A DNA stretch of 32,797 bases from Roseateles sp. (GTDB lineage Bacteria > Pseudomonadota > Gammaproteobacteria > Burkholderiales > Burkholderiaceae_C): positions 1-32,797 of the forward strand of contig NZ_JAFAGT010000025.1 of the NCBI RefSeq assembly GCF_019237615.1. The letters run 5' to 3'. The translations under genes were made by a program, and so were the position numbers. Of the stretch, positions 1 to 7,042 are shown one piece after another. The notes beneath the pieces were generated by a model, which worked only from the letters and a program-made list of their open reading frames with translations, was not told the origin of the DNA and did no database searches. Within the stretch, counting starts at the first letter, position 1; every line of letters begins with the position of its first letter.

Positions 1-146
1 GTCAGAAGATCACCTGCGCACCACCCCCATCGTCCACGATGACGCTGAAACAGCGTCCACGATCAGACTGAAACGCCGTCCACGATCACGCTGAAATCCC
101 GTCCACCATCAGCCTGAAACGCCGTCCACGATGGGCTGAAATACGC
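1..146. mobile_element. Terminal end of an IS21-like insertion sequence (partial)
   Basis: The first ~146 bases hold no gene but carry five tandem 23-bp units, each containing CGTCCACGAT followed by CTGAAA. IS21-family elements are known for several repeats of this kind at each end, which are thought to be transposase binding sites. The element would lie to the left of the window, with its outer end near 139-147, where a coding frame with no start codon begins. The transposase genes and the other end are not visible, so the family call rests only on repeat architecture and general resemblance. A plasmid-type iteron cluster is a less likely alternative in this chromosomal setting. Confidence 0.5.
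31..145. repeat. Five 23-bp direct repeats
   Basis: Units start at 31, 54, 77, 100 and 123, an exact 23-bp period. Shared parts are CGTCCAC(G/C)AT at the left of each unit and CTGAAA near positions 15-20. The fifth unit lacks one base in the middle. There is no spacer of CRISPR type between the units. Confidence 0.9.
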
Positions 147-769
147 AGCTGGCAGACCTGTTTCGCGAGCCCCTGCCGCTGACTGAGCAGCAAGTCCGCG
201 AGGTCGTCCTTCCGTTGCTGGCCAAGTTCGACTTCGGGCCAGCGACCAGTAACCTGACCGATGAACAGGTCCGCGAGTTCACCCTGGCATGCCGAGACCC
301 CTACCGCGACGGGACCGCCCACCAGGACCGCTATGCCATCCGCGATTGTCAGGACAGCCTGCGGATGCAATTCCATCCCGCGGTCTTGGAGACGGCCCAA
401 GCCTTGGCTGCGAACTACGAGCTGCTGCTTCGGGCGCGCCGGTCTGGCTATGCCGAAGTGCAGCTTTCAGTCCGTACGAGCTGCAAGTGCATGGCCGCGG
501 CGATTGGTGCCAAGGTTGCGTCGGTGGAGGGCCTCCTCGCGGCCTTCGAGCAACGGGACAGCCGCTACCCCGTGCTGCCGGAGCCGTCCGTGGCTTGTGC
601 GTCTGCGGAAGACCCCAGGATTTGCCGGGTTGCCATGACTCAGCTTGAGCCGGTGGACAAAACGGCACCCGGCTATGACGAGGACTTTCAGCGGTGGGCG
701 GTCCAAATCCTGGACCCCGACCGTCAAGACCTGGGGGGCGATTGGGCGTCGATGCTCAATACCAAGTAG
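140..769 (+). pseudogene. Unrecognised protein, 5'-truncated by the adjacent repeat/IS end
   Basis: An open frame of 209 codons runs from just after a TGA at 137-139 to a TAG at 767-769. The translation reads like real protein from its first codons (about codon 4: LADLFREPLPLTEQQV), yet there is no ATG or GTG before the first clearly coding residues; the first usable starts are CTG at 149 or TTG at 215. The simplest reading is that the true start lies in the sequence displaced by the IS end. The product is soluble, mildly acidic and apparently helical, with no signal peptide or membrane segment, and no family was recognised. It ends 7 bases before the next gene, so the two were probably co-transcribed. 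If it is translated from TTG 215, it gives 184 residues. Confidence 0.5.
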
Positions 770-776
770 ACGTCCA

Positions 777-1505
777 ATGGCTTTGAACAACCCGCACTCG
801 GTTCAGCTAGAAGACCCAGCAGCGATACCCGCTGGACTTCTCAAGGAGTTGGCATCCCACGAGGGGCTCTTCCGTTCCACGCGCGATACGGAGGGCTTGG
901 TTCGGGGCGGGCCGCTCGCCGCAATTGCTGATGCCCTTACGACGCACCTGCGAGGCCAGCGCATCCGCGATTACCACTGCACTCGTGAACTGGAGCCGGG
1001 GTACTTCGCAACCCACGGCCTTCGGCTGACGGCGGTTGACCATCATCAGGCTGACGTTCTGGAGCGATGCGGCCACATCTTCACCGTCGAAGAGCAGGCA
1101 TACATGCGGCGGCAATGGGCAGAGTACTTTGACCCGGGCCAGCGCAGAAGTCGGGAAGGCAAGGTGTGGGCTTGCCTGACGCGCGCGCTCGTGCTCTCTG
1201 CAGGGGCGAGACCCTTCTTTGAGGCTTTCGGTGGCGAAGCCATTTACATGCCGCTTGCCGAGAACTCGTCGGCTGCAAAGAAGTTGGCCGTGCTCGGTCG
1301 TCCCGTCGTCGTGGAAGTGGCTCTCCCGGGCAACCGGCTGCGCTCGTTCTGCGATGCTGCATGGTGCGTTCTCAACTACCACCACCGTCGCATCAACCCG
1401 GATGCCCATGCGATGGAGTCCGAGGGTTACGTGTGTGACGAGGTCCCACCATCCGACGTGCTGGACGTCGTACCCTTGAAGGATTTCACCGCCGCTGTCC
1501 GGTGA
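777..1505 (+). CDS. Unrecognised 242-aa protein, possibly ADP-ribosyltransferase-like
   Basis: The ATG at 777 follows the preceding stop by 7 bases, so the pair looks like one operon. No family was recognised with certainty. Three features recall the ADP-ribosyltransferase/Tpt1/DarT-type fold: a YHCTR strand (His67) followed by YFATHGLR, a GGEAIYMPL strand (Tyr157), and a hydrophobic strand GRPVVVEVALPG (Glu180). In that superfamily the first motif often reads H-x-[ST] with a following 'GL', and an H-Y-E type triad would fit His67, Tyr157 and Glu180. This assignment is inference from pattern only. There is no signal peptide or membrane segment, so it acts in the cytosol. Its base composition is less GC-rich than the core genes of the window, consistent with acquired DNA. 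Function otherwise unknown. Confidence 0.65.
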   Translation: MALNNPHSVQLEDPAAIPAGLLKELASHEGLFRSTRDTEGLVRGGPLAAIADALTTHLRGQRIRDYHCTRELEPGYFATHGLRLTAVDHHQADVLERCGHIFTVEEQAYMRRQWAEYFDPGQRRSREGKVWACLTRALVLSAGARPFFEAFGGEAIYMPLAENSSAAKKLAVLGRPVVVEVALPGNRLRSFCDAAWCVLNYHHRRINPDAHAMESEGYVCDEVPPSDVLDVVPLKDFTAAVR

Positions 1506-1511
1506 CAACGA

Positions 1512-1545
1512 TTGACGCCGGCCGGCCAAGCCCGTATACATATAC
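1512..1545 (+). promoter_or_regulatory. Promoter with overlapping palindromic operator for the tandem RHH gene
   Basis: TTGACG (1512-1517) and TATACA (1535-1540) are separated by exactly 17 bases, a near-consensus sigma-70 promoter. The palindrome GTATACATATAC (1534-1545) sits on the -10 box, the expected place for binding by an autoregulating RHH repressor. The start codon is 28 bases beyond the -10-proximal palindrome end. Confidence 0.65.
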
Positions 1546-1572
1546 AGGTCAATCCACGCTGCACCGCCGCAC

Positions 1573-1941
1573 ATGACCACCGACAAGATGGTTTTCCGCT
1601 CTGTCTACGTTGACCCAGACGTAGACCAGGCTCTGCGCGCGCAAGCCGCCGAGTCAGGAGTGTCGAAAGGCGAGATGTTCCGCACATACCTGGCCAAGGG
1701 CATGCGTTCAAAGCGTGCTGCGGGGATGCAGCTAGACGCCGGTGTCACCCTTGCCATGCGGACTGTTTATCTCCCGGCCGAGGTCGATGACGAGTTGCGC
1801 ACGCGCGCCTTCATGCTGAGAACGACCAAGAGCGACCTCATCCGCAAATACCTCTGGGCAGGGATGACGGCCCTGCAGCGCGCTGCCCAGGGCTCAGCCA
1901 GAACCCGCACCCGCCACCAGACGAGCAACCGTAGCCGGTAG
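1573..1941 (+). CDS. Tandem (single-chain) ribbon-helix-helix DNA-binding protein
   Basis: The 122-residue product contains two copies of an RHH/Arc-MetJ-like module, at residues 8-44 and 62-98. They align without gaps at a 54-residue offset with 14 of 37 positions identical (shared R-x-VY, V-D-x-x-LR, K, R-x-YL and GM). Each copy has the short beta-strand (RSVYV, RTVYL) and two helices. RHH proteins normally dimerise to form the DNA-binding ribbon; two modules in one chain could form it alone or contact a longer operator. The C-terminal tail is basic and Ser/Thr-rich. The promoter at 1512-1540 carries a palindrome, so autoregulation is likely. The gene lies downstream of the ART-like gene but has its own promoter. 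Its last 48 bases overlap the convergent gene on the other strand. It may be an antitoxin or repressor; no partner toxin is obvious. Confidence 0.75.
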   Translation: MTTDKMVFRSVYVDPDVDQALRAQAAESGVSKGEMFRTYLAKGMRSKRAAGMQLDAGVTLAMRTVYLPAEVDDELRTRAFMLRTTKSDLIRKYLWAGMTALQRAAQGSARTRTRHQTSNRSR

Positions 1942-2292
1942 GGACAGACCGAGTCGCTCGGCGAGCTTGGTCAGGTCGGCGTGAACATTCGCTGGGAGGC
2001 GCACGCTGCGCAAAGGCGCATCTCGCTGACTCTGCATACGGGCCTGGCGAAGCGTGGCAAGCAACGCCTGGCGCCCCTCAGCGTTCAGGTGAAGCTCGAG
2101 CCAAGCGTTTGCCTCCACGGCGAAATCTCCTTGGCGGAGCGTCAATCCGCGCCTCCGTAGGGCAACCAGAGACCGCCTCGTCTCCTTCAGGCCGACCGAG
2201 AAGTACTCCGCCCTGCGGTCGAGTGCGCGCTGGGCGTAGCCCAGGGCCACATCGGCCTGGCCAGGGGGTAGCGGGGTGCGAGGGCGTCCCAT
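1894..2292 (-). CDS. Unrecognised 132-aa protein with C-terminal RHH-like segment
   Basis: The start is ATG at 2292. The C-terminal part (about residues 94-127, LRSVRLPANVHADL onward) has the strand-helix-helix pattern of an RHH DNA-binding module. The N-terminal 90 residues are Arg-rich and helical and match no family I can name. A perfect 6-3-6 inverted repeat lies 13 bases upstream of the start codon, which supports a self-regulated DNA-binding protein. The gene faces the tandem RHH gene, and the two share their final 48 bases on opposite strands. It could be a stand-alone regulator of the accessory segment or an orphan antitoxin. Confidence 0.65.
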   Translation of the reverse strand: MGRPRTPLPPGQADVALGYAQRALDRRAEYFSVGLKETRRSLVALRRRGLTLRQGDFAVEANAWLELHLNAEGRQALLATLRQARMQSQRDAPLRSVRLPANVHADLTKLAERLGLSLPATVARLVAGAGSG

Positions 2293-2298
2293 GGGCCT

Positions 2299-2320
2299 AT
2301 TTTAGCGTGAGCGACTCACG
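2299..2320 (-). promoter_or_regulatory. -10 box and palindromic operator upstream of the RHH-like gene
   Basis: The perfect inverted repeat CGTGAG-CGA-CTCACG occupies 2306-2320. On the minus strand it is followed by TAAAAT (2304-2299), a good -10 box. Transcription would then start at or very near the ATG at 2292, implying a leaderless or nearly leaderless mRNA. The -35 match is weak. The inverted repeat lies in the spacer just upstream of the -10 box, as expected for an autorepressor site. Confidence 0.55.
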
Positions 2321-2450
2321 GTTATTTCGCCAAGCAAAACGGGGCAAAAAATCGCTAGAGGAGGAACTCCAACTCCCCGCTAGCCCGCGCCAGTGCTAGC
2401 TTTCCGGGGATTCTTGGGCCATTTGCGTAGTAAAACCCCCAGAAGCCAAG

Positions 2451-2472
2451 AAGGCCGCCCGAGGGCGGCCTT
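2451..2472 (-). terminator. Intrinsic terminator downstream of pilY1
   Basis: AAGGCCGCC and GGCGGCCTT form a 9-10 bp GC-rich stem around a short loop, 19 bases beyond the pilY1 stop. The downstream T tract on the minus strand is short and interrupted. It marks the 3' end of the pilin operon. The ~130 bases further left (2321-2450) hold three GCTAG repeats (2354, 2379, 2395) but no gene. Confidence 0.7.
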
Positions 2473-2491
2473 GTTCCTGAGCCTGCAAGGC

Positions 2492-5400
2492 TCAGTTGTT
2501 GACCATGATCTCGCGCCAGTTCAGGCGTTGCAGGCCGAGGTTCGCGGGGCTGCGCGTGTCCACCTTGGAAACGTTGCAGGAGGGGCCGACGCAAGAGGGG
2601 TCGGGGGTGTCCGTTCCCGCCACCAGCACGGACTTCCCGACGCCGTTGATGTTGACACTGTAGAAGTTCAGGTCGATGACGACGCCTTGCTTGCCGACAA
2701 AGCAGCTTGCGCCGCCGCCCGTCAGTCCACAGTAGCCGGAGCCGAGGTCGATCGCATAGACGCGGCTGGTGCCGTTGGGGGCACAGGCGTCCGTGGAACT
2801 GGGGGAGGTCGCCGCGAACGCCACCGTGCCGTAGAACGAAGTGGGATCGGACAGGATCCGCCAGCCAGGCCCGTTGGCCGAGACACCGAGGTCCAGATAC
2901 CAGCCGAGCTGGGTGCTCAGATTCAGCGAGATCTTGGTATTCAGATCGGTCAGCTGCAGCATGTTGGAGACTGTCAGCGGGAAGGTGATGCCGGCCGGCA
3001 GGGTCGAGGTCTGCCCCGAGATCGTGCCGTCCACGCTGAAGGCGGCATTCGAGCCATCGATGATGGCGAAGAAGCGTTGCGCCTGGGTGTTGTTCAGGTC
3101 GGAGGAGTCGAGCAGCCGGCCCGTGCCCACGGTGATGTAGCGGCGGTTGGTGCCGGGCTGCACGACGGGCAGGGGCTTGCTCGTGACAGGCAGCGCGCTG
3201 CCGTCGGACCCCACCAGGGTCGCGAACTTGATCGGCGTGGGATAGGCGCCCGTGCCGGTGACGTCCAGGCGCCAGACGTTGCCCATCAGGTCGCCGCCAT
3301 AGATGGCGTCGGCGTAGCCGTCGGTCAGGTCGAGCACGAACGCGTTGACATGGGCCATGCCCGCCTGGTTGGTCGCCGAGCAGGTGCCGCAGGTCGTGGC
3401 CACCTTCTCCAGCAGCGCGCCGGTGCGCGGGTTGATGAAGAAGAAGTATGCCTTGCCGTCCGTGTTGTTGTATCCGGAGCCGGCGATGACGACCCAGCCG
3501 TACTTGCGCGTCTTCACGACGACCGGTTGGCCGTAGGTGAAGCCCATGTCGTTGTCGCGGAACTCCCAGAGCACCTTCTGCGCGGCGACGGACTCGCTGG
3601 TGACCACGGTCGGATCGGTGATGTCCAGTGCGTAGATCGCCTTGCCGCCCTTGCCCAGGCCACCGACCAGGATGGTGCGCCAGTCCGTGCCGCTGCCGCC
3701 CGCGGTATTGCCGAAGTCGACATCGATGGTCAGCGGCGTGGCGTCCACCATGAAGTGGTGCAGGAAGGTCGGATTGCCGATCGACGCCAGGCCGTCGGTG
3801 CTGCCCGATCCGCTGGGACCGTTGAACAGGGCGCCCGGGATGTAGGCCCAGATCTCCTTGCCCGGCGTGCTCGGATTGCTGGCCGGGAACGTGCTGGTGG
3901 TCAGGCTGCCGTCCACCGCGTGCACCATGCCGTCGTTCGAGGCCACGTAGGCCATGGGCGGCCTGGCGGCGTAGGTGGTCTTGAACGCGTCGTAGCCCGG
4001 GTTGTTGGTGGCCGAATAGGGGGCGGAAGGCGCAGCAACGGGGCGGACCTTGGCATTGACGGTGTCGCCCAGCAGCTTGGCGCGGTCCCGGTAGGCGTTC
4101 GTGGAGCCGGCCACCGTGGACGACAGCTCGTTGGTTCGATCGCCGCGCAGGTAGTTCAGGTAGTTGGCCGAATCGTTGCCGGGCACATAGGTCGTGTCGA
4201 GGGCGGCCAGCTGGCTGCTCGAAATACCACCGACACCGCTGCGGAAGGGAACGCCGGCATTGGTCGAGGTGTTGTAGGTGACGATCCTGCGCGCGGTATT
4301 CCAGCCCGTGCCGGCGGCCTGGGCGTCCAGCAGGCTGGAGAGGGTCCACTGCGGTTGCAGGCTGGGCGCTCCCGTCGTTTGGTCGAAGGTCGTGAGGCTG
4401 GCTTCCAGTTCCCCGGTCCAGCTCTTGGCGTCGAACTTGGTCGCGTAGGAAGCCACGCCAAGTGCCGAGACCTGGGGCAGGGCCGTGGAGAACGACGTCG
4501 AGTAGGCGGAGAGCTGGGAGGCGATGCTGGAGAAGGCCTTGTTGAGGCCGGCGACCATCTGGTCCGCCCGTCCCGCCATGTAGTAGTTGTCGGGGCGTGG
4601 CGAGCCGTCAGGGACGGTGTCCGTCGTCGTGGCCCACCATGACTGCGTCGCCGCGTTGGTCGCAAACTGCGCCGCCGTCGCCGTCGCGTCCGAATAGTTG
4701 GAGGGCGGCTTGAAGCCACCGTACTTGGCGGCCAGGTAGAACTGGTTGTTGGTCTTGAAGACCTGGAATTCCATGACGTCCAGCCAGTAGGTCTGGATGG
4801 TCTGGATGCCGGGCTTGTCTGGACGAATGTCGCTGATGTTGGACCAGTAGGCGAGGCCGGCCATCAGCGCGCCGTTGTTGTTGCAGCAGCCGTTGAAGCC
4901 CTGGACGGTGCCGAGCGAGCTGCCCATGCCCTGGAGCACACCCACCCGGTTGGTCCAGGCGACGGAATCGACGCCCGTGTCGGCCGTGACTTCGGGCGGC
5001 TTGGCCGGCTCGGATGCGCCGGTCGCGCCAGGGAGGTTGCGGTCCGCATGGGTGTTGACGTCACCGATGCCGAGAATGAAGTTGCGCTGACAGGAATACT
5101 GGATGGGGTCGTCCCAGGTCTGGATGATGGGAAAACCGTCGATGAAGGTGGTCTTGGTCGCTACATTGGCGCCGGACATTGAAGTCCATGACGAGACATT
5201 GCCGAGATTGCGGTAGTAGCGTTGCGCCGCGTAGTACAGCTCGCTCACCGGGTCGTAGGTCTTGTAGCTGCCGGGGGTGATTTCGCCGAACTTGTTCAGG
5301 TAGTTCATCACCCCGCTGTTGGTCACCGCAATGCCGAAGTTGGTGTTCGTGTCGGCAGCGTCGCTACTGTCGGGGTTGACGACCATCACGCCCGTGGTGG

Positions 5401-6358
5401 CGTCCCATTCGGACTTGGCGTTGATCACGGGAATGCCGCCGGGCACGGGCATGGTCGGGCCGATGAACTTCTGCCGCGCCCGCATCACGCCGGCGTCGCG
5501 GCTGAGGCTGCTGTCGTTGAGGTAGCCAAAGGCGCTATAGCGGATCTTGTCCGAGTACTTCTGCATCAGGCCGGTGGGCTTGAAGGAGTTGGAGCCGTAC
5601 TGGGTGCAATTGCTTTCGCGGTCGCTTGCGGCGGCGGCGGGGTCGCAAACCTTCACGCGAATGAAGACTTCGTAGAGCGTGCCTTGCGTGTAGGCCGCAC
5701 TGGGGTTGTAGTGGGTTGCCGCATTGCCATAGTTCGGTGACGGCACGCCGCTGGTCGACGTCATGAAGCGCATCTTGTTGCCCAGCGACCAGATGCGCGT
5801 GGCGATGCCGGTGGCGGTGGAGAACGGCGTGGCGCCGGCCACGGCGGCATTGGTGGAAACGCTGCTGTCCGGGAAGTTGCTGGTGCTGCCCTGGTTGGTG
5901 CCCCAGGCCTTCTCCAGCACGGTCAGCGAAGCGGTGTCGATGACGCGGTAGCCGCCCGTCAGCGCCCAGCGGAAGGGGTCGATGGTCTGCATCGAGGCCC
6001 AGTTCAGGTAGTTCCCGCTCCACTTGCCCGAGCAGGTGCGGTTGGTCGCGGCGCCGTTGGGATAGAAATAGTTGTCGGTGCTGGTGCCGTCCGTGTAGCG
6101 GTAGGAGTAGCACTTGCCCGGATCGAAGTAGCCGACGTAGGTGTTGGCCGACGAATAGGTGCGTGACGGGTGGGCCACGCTGATGGCGGTGGGGTACTCC
6201 ACCGACAGCGCGAGCGCGAGGTTGCCGGGCACATTGACGGACGTGTACACCGGCTGGTCCGCCAGCGAGACCTGAGCAGACGATGTCGCGGCAAGCGTCG
6301 CGAGGCTGGCCGTCAGAGCCAGGCAACGAAAGGAGACGGCAAGGCGAACTGCATTCAT
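2492..6358 (-). CDS. pilY1: Type IV pilus tip-associated adhesin PilY1
   Basis: This 1288-residue exported protein belongs to the PilY1/PilC family, which caps the type IV pilus with the minor pilins, antagonises retraction and mediates adhesion. The signal peptide is residues 1-28 (cleavage near ATSSA-QV). The N-terminal domain has the conserved betaproteobacterial block VPGNLALALSVEYPTAIS, FDPGKCYSY, then WSGNYLNWASMQTIDPFRW. The C-terminal third is the PilY1 beta-propeller, beginning near MAYVASNDGMVHAVDGS and carrying DGYADAIYGGDLMGNVWRLD around residues 1005-1025. That loop is the usual Ca2+-binding region, although the present version has fewer acidic residues than the classic D-x-D-x-D form. 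It is the last gene of the pilin operon, 28 bases after pilX, with a GAGG ribosome-binding site. A terminator follows. Confidence 0.93.
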   Translation of the reverse strand: MNAVRLAVSFRCLALTASLATLAATSSAQVSLADQPVYTSVNVPGNLALALSVEYPTAISVAHPSRTYSSANTYVGYFDPGKCYSYRYTDGTSTDNYFYPNGAATNRTCSGKWSGNYLNWASMQTIDPFRWALTGGYRVIDTASLTVLEKAWGTNQGSTSNFPDSSVSTNAAVAGATPFSTATGIATRIWSLGNKMRFMTSTSGVPSPNYGNAATHYNPSAAYTQGTLYEVFIRVKVCDPAAAASDRESNCTQYGSNSFKPTGLMQKYSDKIRYSAFGYLNDSSLSRDAGVMRARQKFIGPTMPVPGGIPVINAKSEWDATTGVMVVNPDSSDAADTNTNFGIAVTNSGVMNYLNKFGEITPGSYKTYDPVSELYYAAQRYYRNLGNVSSWTSMSGANVATKTTFIDGFPIIQTWDDPIQYSCQRNFILGIGDVNTHADRNLPGATGASEPAKPPEVTADTGVDSVAWTNRVGVLQGMGSSLGTVQGFNGCCNNNGALMAGLAYWSNISDIRPDKPGIQTIQTYWLDVMEFQVFKTNNQFYLAAKYGGFKPPSNYSDATATAAQFATNAATQSWWATTTDTVPDGSPRPDNYYMAGRADQMVAGLNKAFSSIASQLSAYSTSFSTALPQVSALGVASYATKFDAKSWTGELEASLTTFDQTTGAPSLQPQWTLSSLLDAQAAGTGWNTARRIVTYNTSTNAGVPFRSGVGGISSSQLAALDTTYVPGNDSANYLNYLRGDRTNELSSTVAGSTNAYRDRAKLLGDTVNAKVRPVAAPSAPYSATNNPGYDAFKTTYAARPPMAYVASNDGMVHAVDGSLTTSTFPASNPSTPGKEIWAYIPGALFNGPSGSGSTDGLASIGNPTFLHHFMVDATPLTIDVDFGNTAGGSGTDWRTILVGGLGKGGKAIYALDITDPTVVTSESVAAQKVLWEFRDNDMGFTYGQPVVVKTRKYGWVVIAGSGYNNTDGKAYFFFINPRTGALLEKVATTCGTCSATNQAGMAHVNAFVLDLTDGYADAIYGGDLMGNVWRLDVTGTGAYPTPIKFATLVGSDGSALPVTSKPLPVVQPGTNRRYITVGTGRLLDSSDLNNTQAQRFFAIIDGSNAAFSVDGTISGQTSTLPAGITFPLTVSNMLQLTDLNTKISLNLSTQLGWYLDLGVSANGPGWRILSDPTSFYGTVAFAATSPSSTDACAPNGTSRVYAIDLGSGYCGLTGGGASCFVGKQGVVIDLNFYSVNINGVGKSVLVAGTDTPDPSCVGPSCNVSKVDTRSPANLGLQRLNWREIMVNN

Positions 6359-6376
6359 GGGGAACCTCGAAACGCC

Positions 6377-6390
6377 CTGAGCAAGCTCAG
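6377..6390 (-). promoter_or_regulatory. Intercistronic hairpin between pilX and pilY1
   Basis: CTGAGCAAGCTCAG is a perfect 14-bp palindrome that covers the pilX stop codon. In the mRNA it folds as CTGAG-CTTG-CTCAG, a G(CUUG)C tetraloop, which is an unusually stable loop. It lies about 20 bases before the pilY1 start and could affect mRNA stability or pilY1 translation. Confidence 0.45.
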
Positions 6391-7034
6391 TTGGTGGTGA
6401 AGGTGGACTGGAAGAAGGACAGCGTGTTGCGTGAGCCCATCACCCGTACAGTGATGCGGTAGATGGGCTGCTGGGGGACGGCTGACGGGTTCGCGTTGTT
6501 GGCCGCGCCGCTGTTGGTCTGGGAGTTGATCCACTCGCTCGAACTGCCGCCGAAGACGGTCTGGTTGGCCATGGTGCAGGTGCTGCTGGTGCAGGCCCCG
6601 GTGGCGGTGGACATGCGGTCGACGACGTAGCGGATGGTCACGCCCGCGCTGCTCACGCTGATGTCGTTGGCTGCCGTTCCGACCGTCGCGAAGACGGCAT
6701 CGGACAGCAGCGCGTTCGGGATGCCTTGCGCGTTGGTGGCAAGCAGCGTGGCGCTGTAGTTGGCGCCCGGCAGGTTGGTGTTGCGTGTCGTCACGCTGGC
6801 CAGTGCTCCGCCGGTTCGCACGGCATTCATGGCCAGCTGCAGCGCCCGCTCGCCTTGATTGCTCAGGTCGCGCTTGAAGCCGATATTGCCCACGTTGAAC
6901 TGGCTGGAGTTGATGGAGCGCGAGAGGGCCACGGCGCCGATCATCATGATGACGAGCGTGATGAGCGCGAAGATGAGCACGATGCCGTGCTGGCCCTGCC
7001 TGGGCGAATGGGGGGGGAGGTGGGGGCGCTTCAT
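6387..7034 (-). CDS. pilX: Type IV pilus minor pilin PilX
   Basis: The 215-residue product has the PilX N-terminal signature: a short basic leader (MKRPHLPPHSPRQGQHG) and then a hydrophobic helix IVLIFALITLVIMMIGAVAL. As is usual in PilX, the Glu5 of mature pilins is absent. The soluble part contains a Cys pair (CTSSTC) near residue 148. PilX works with PilV, PilW, FimT and PilY1 in the complex that primes pilus assembly. ATG 7034 was chosen because it lies 8 bases after the pilW stop and gives a normal leader; GTG 7037 is an alternative. The open frame extends further upstream inside pilW, but that extension has no leader-like sequence. Confidence 0.88.
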   Translation of the reverse strand: MKRPHLPPHSPRQGQHGIVLIFALITLVIMMIGAVALSRSINSSQFNVGNIGFKRDLSNQGERALQLAMNAVRTGGALASVTTRNTNLPGANYSATLLATNAQGIPNALLSDAVFATVGTAANDISVSSAGVTIRYVVDRMSTATGACTSSTCTMANQTVFGGSSSEWINSQTNSGAANNANPSAVPQQPIYRITVRVMGSRNTLSFFQSTFTTN

Positions 7035-7042
7035 CACGGCGT

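Noticed and set aside
31-145. Direct repeats as a CRISPR array
   Set aside because: The 23-bp units are contiguous with no unique spacers, and no cas genes are present.
2393-4642. Long open frame on the plus strand across pilY1
   Set aside because: It is antisense to a gene with clear PilY1 motifs; the translation is low-complexity (Gly/Arg/Val/Ala) as expected from GC-rich codon shadows.
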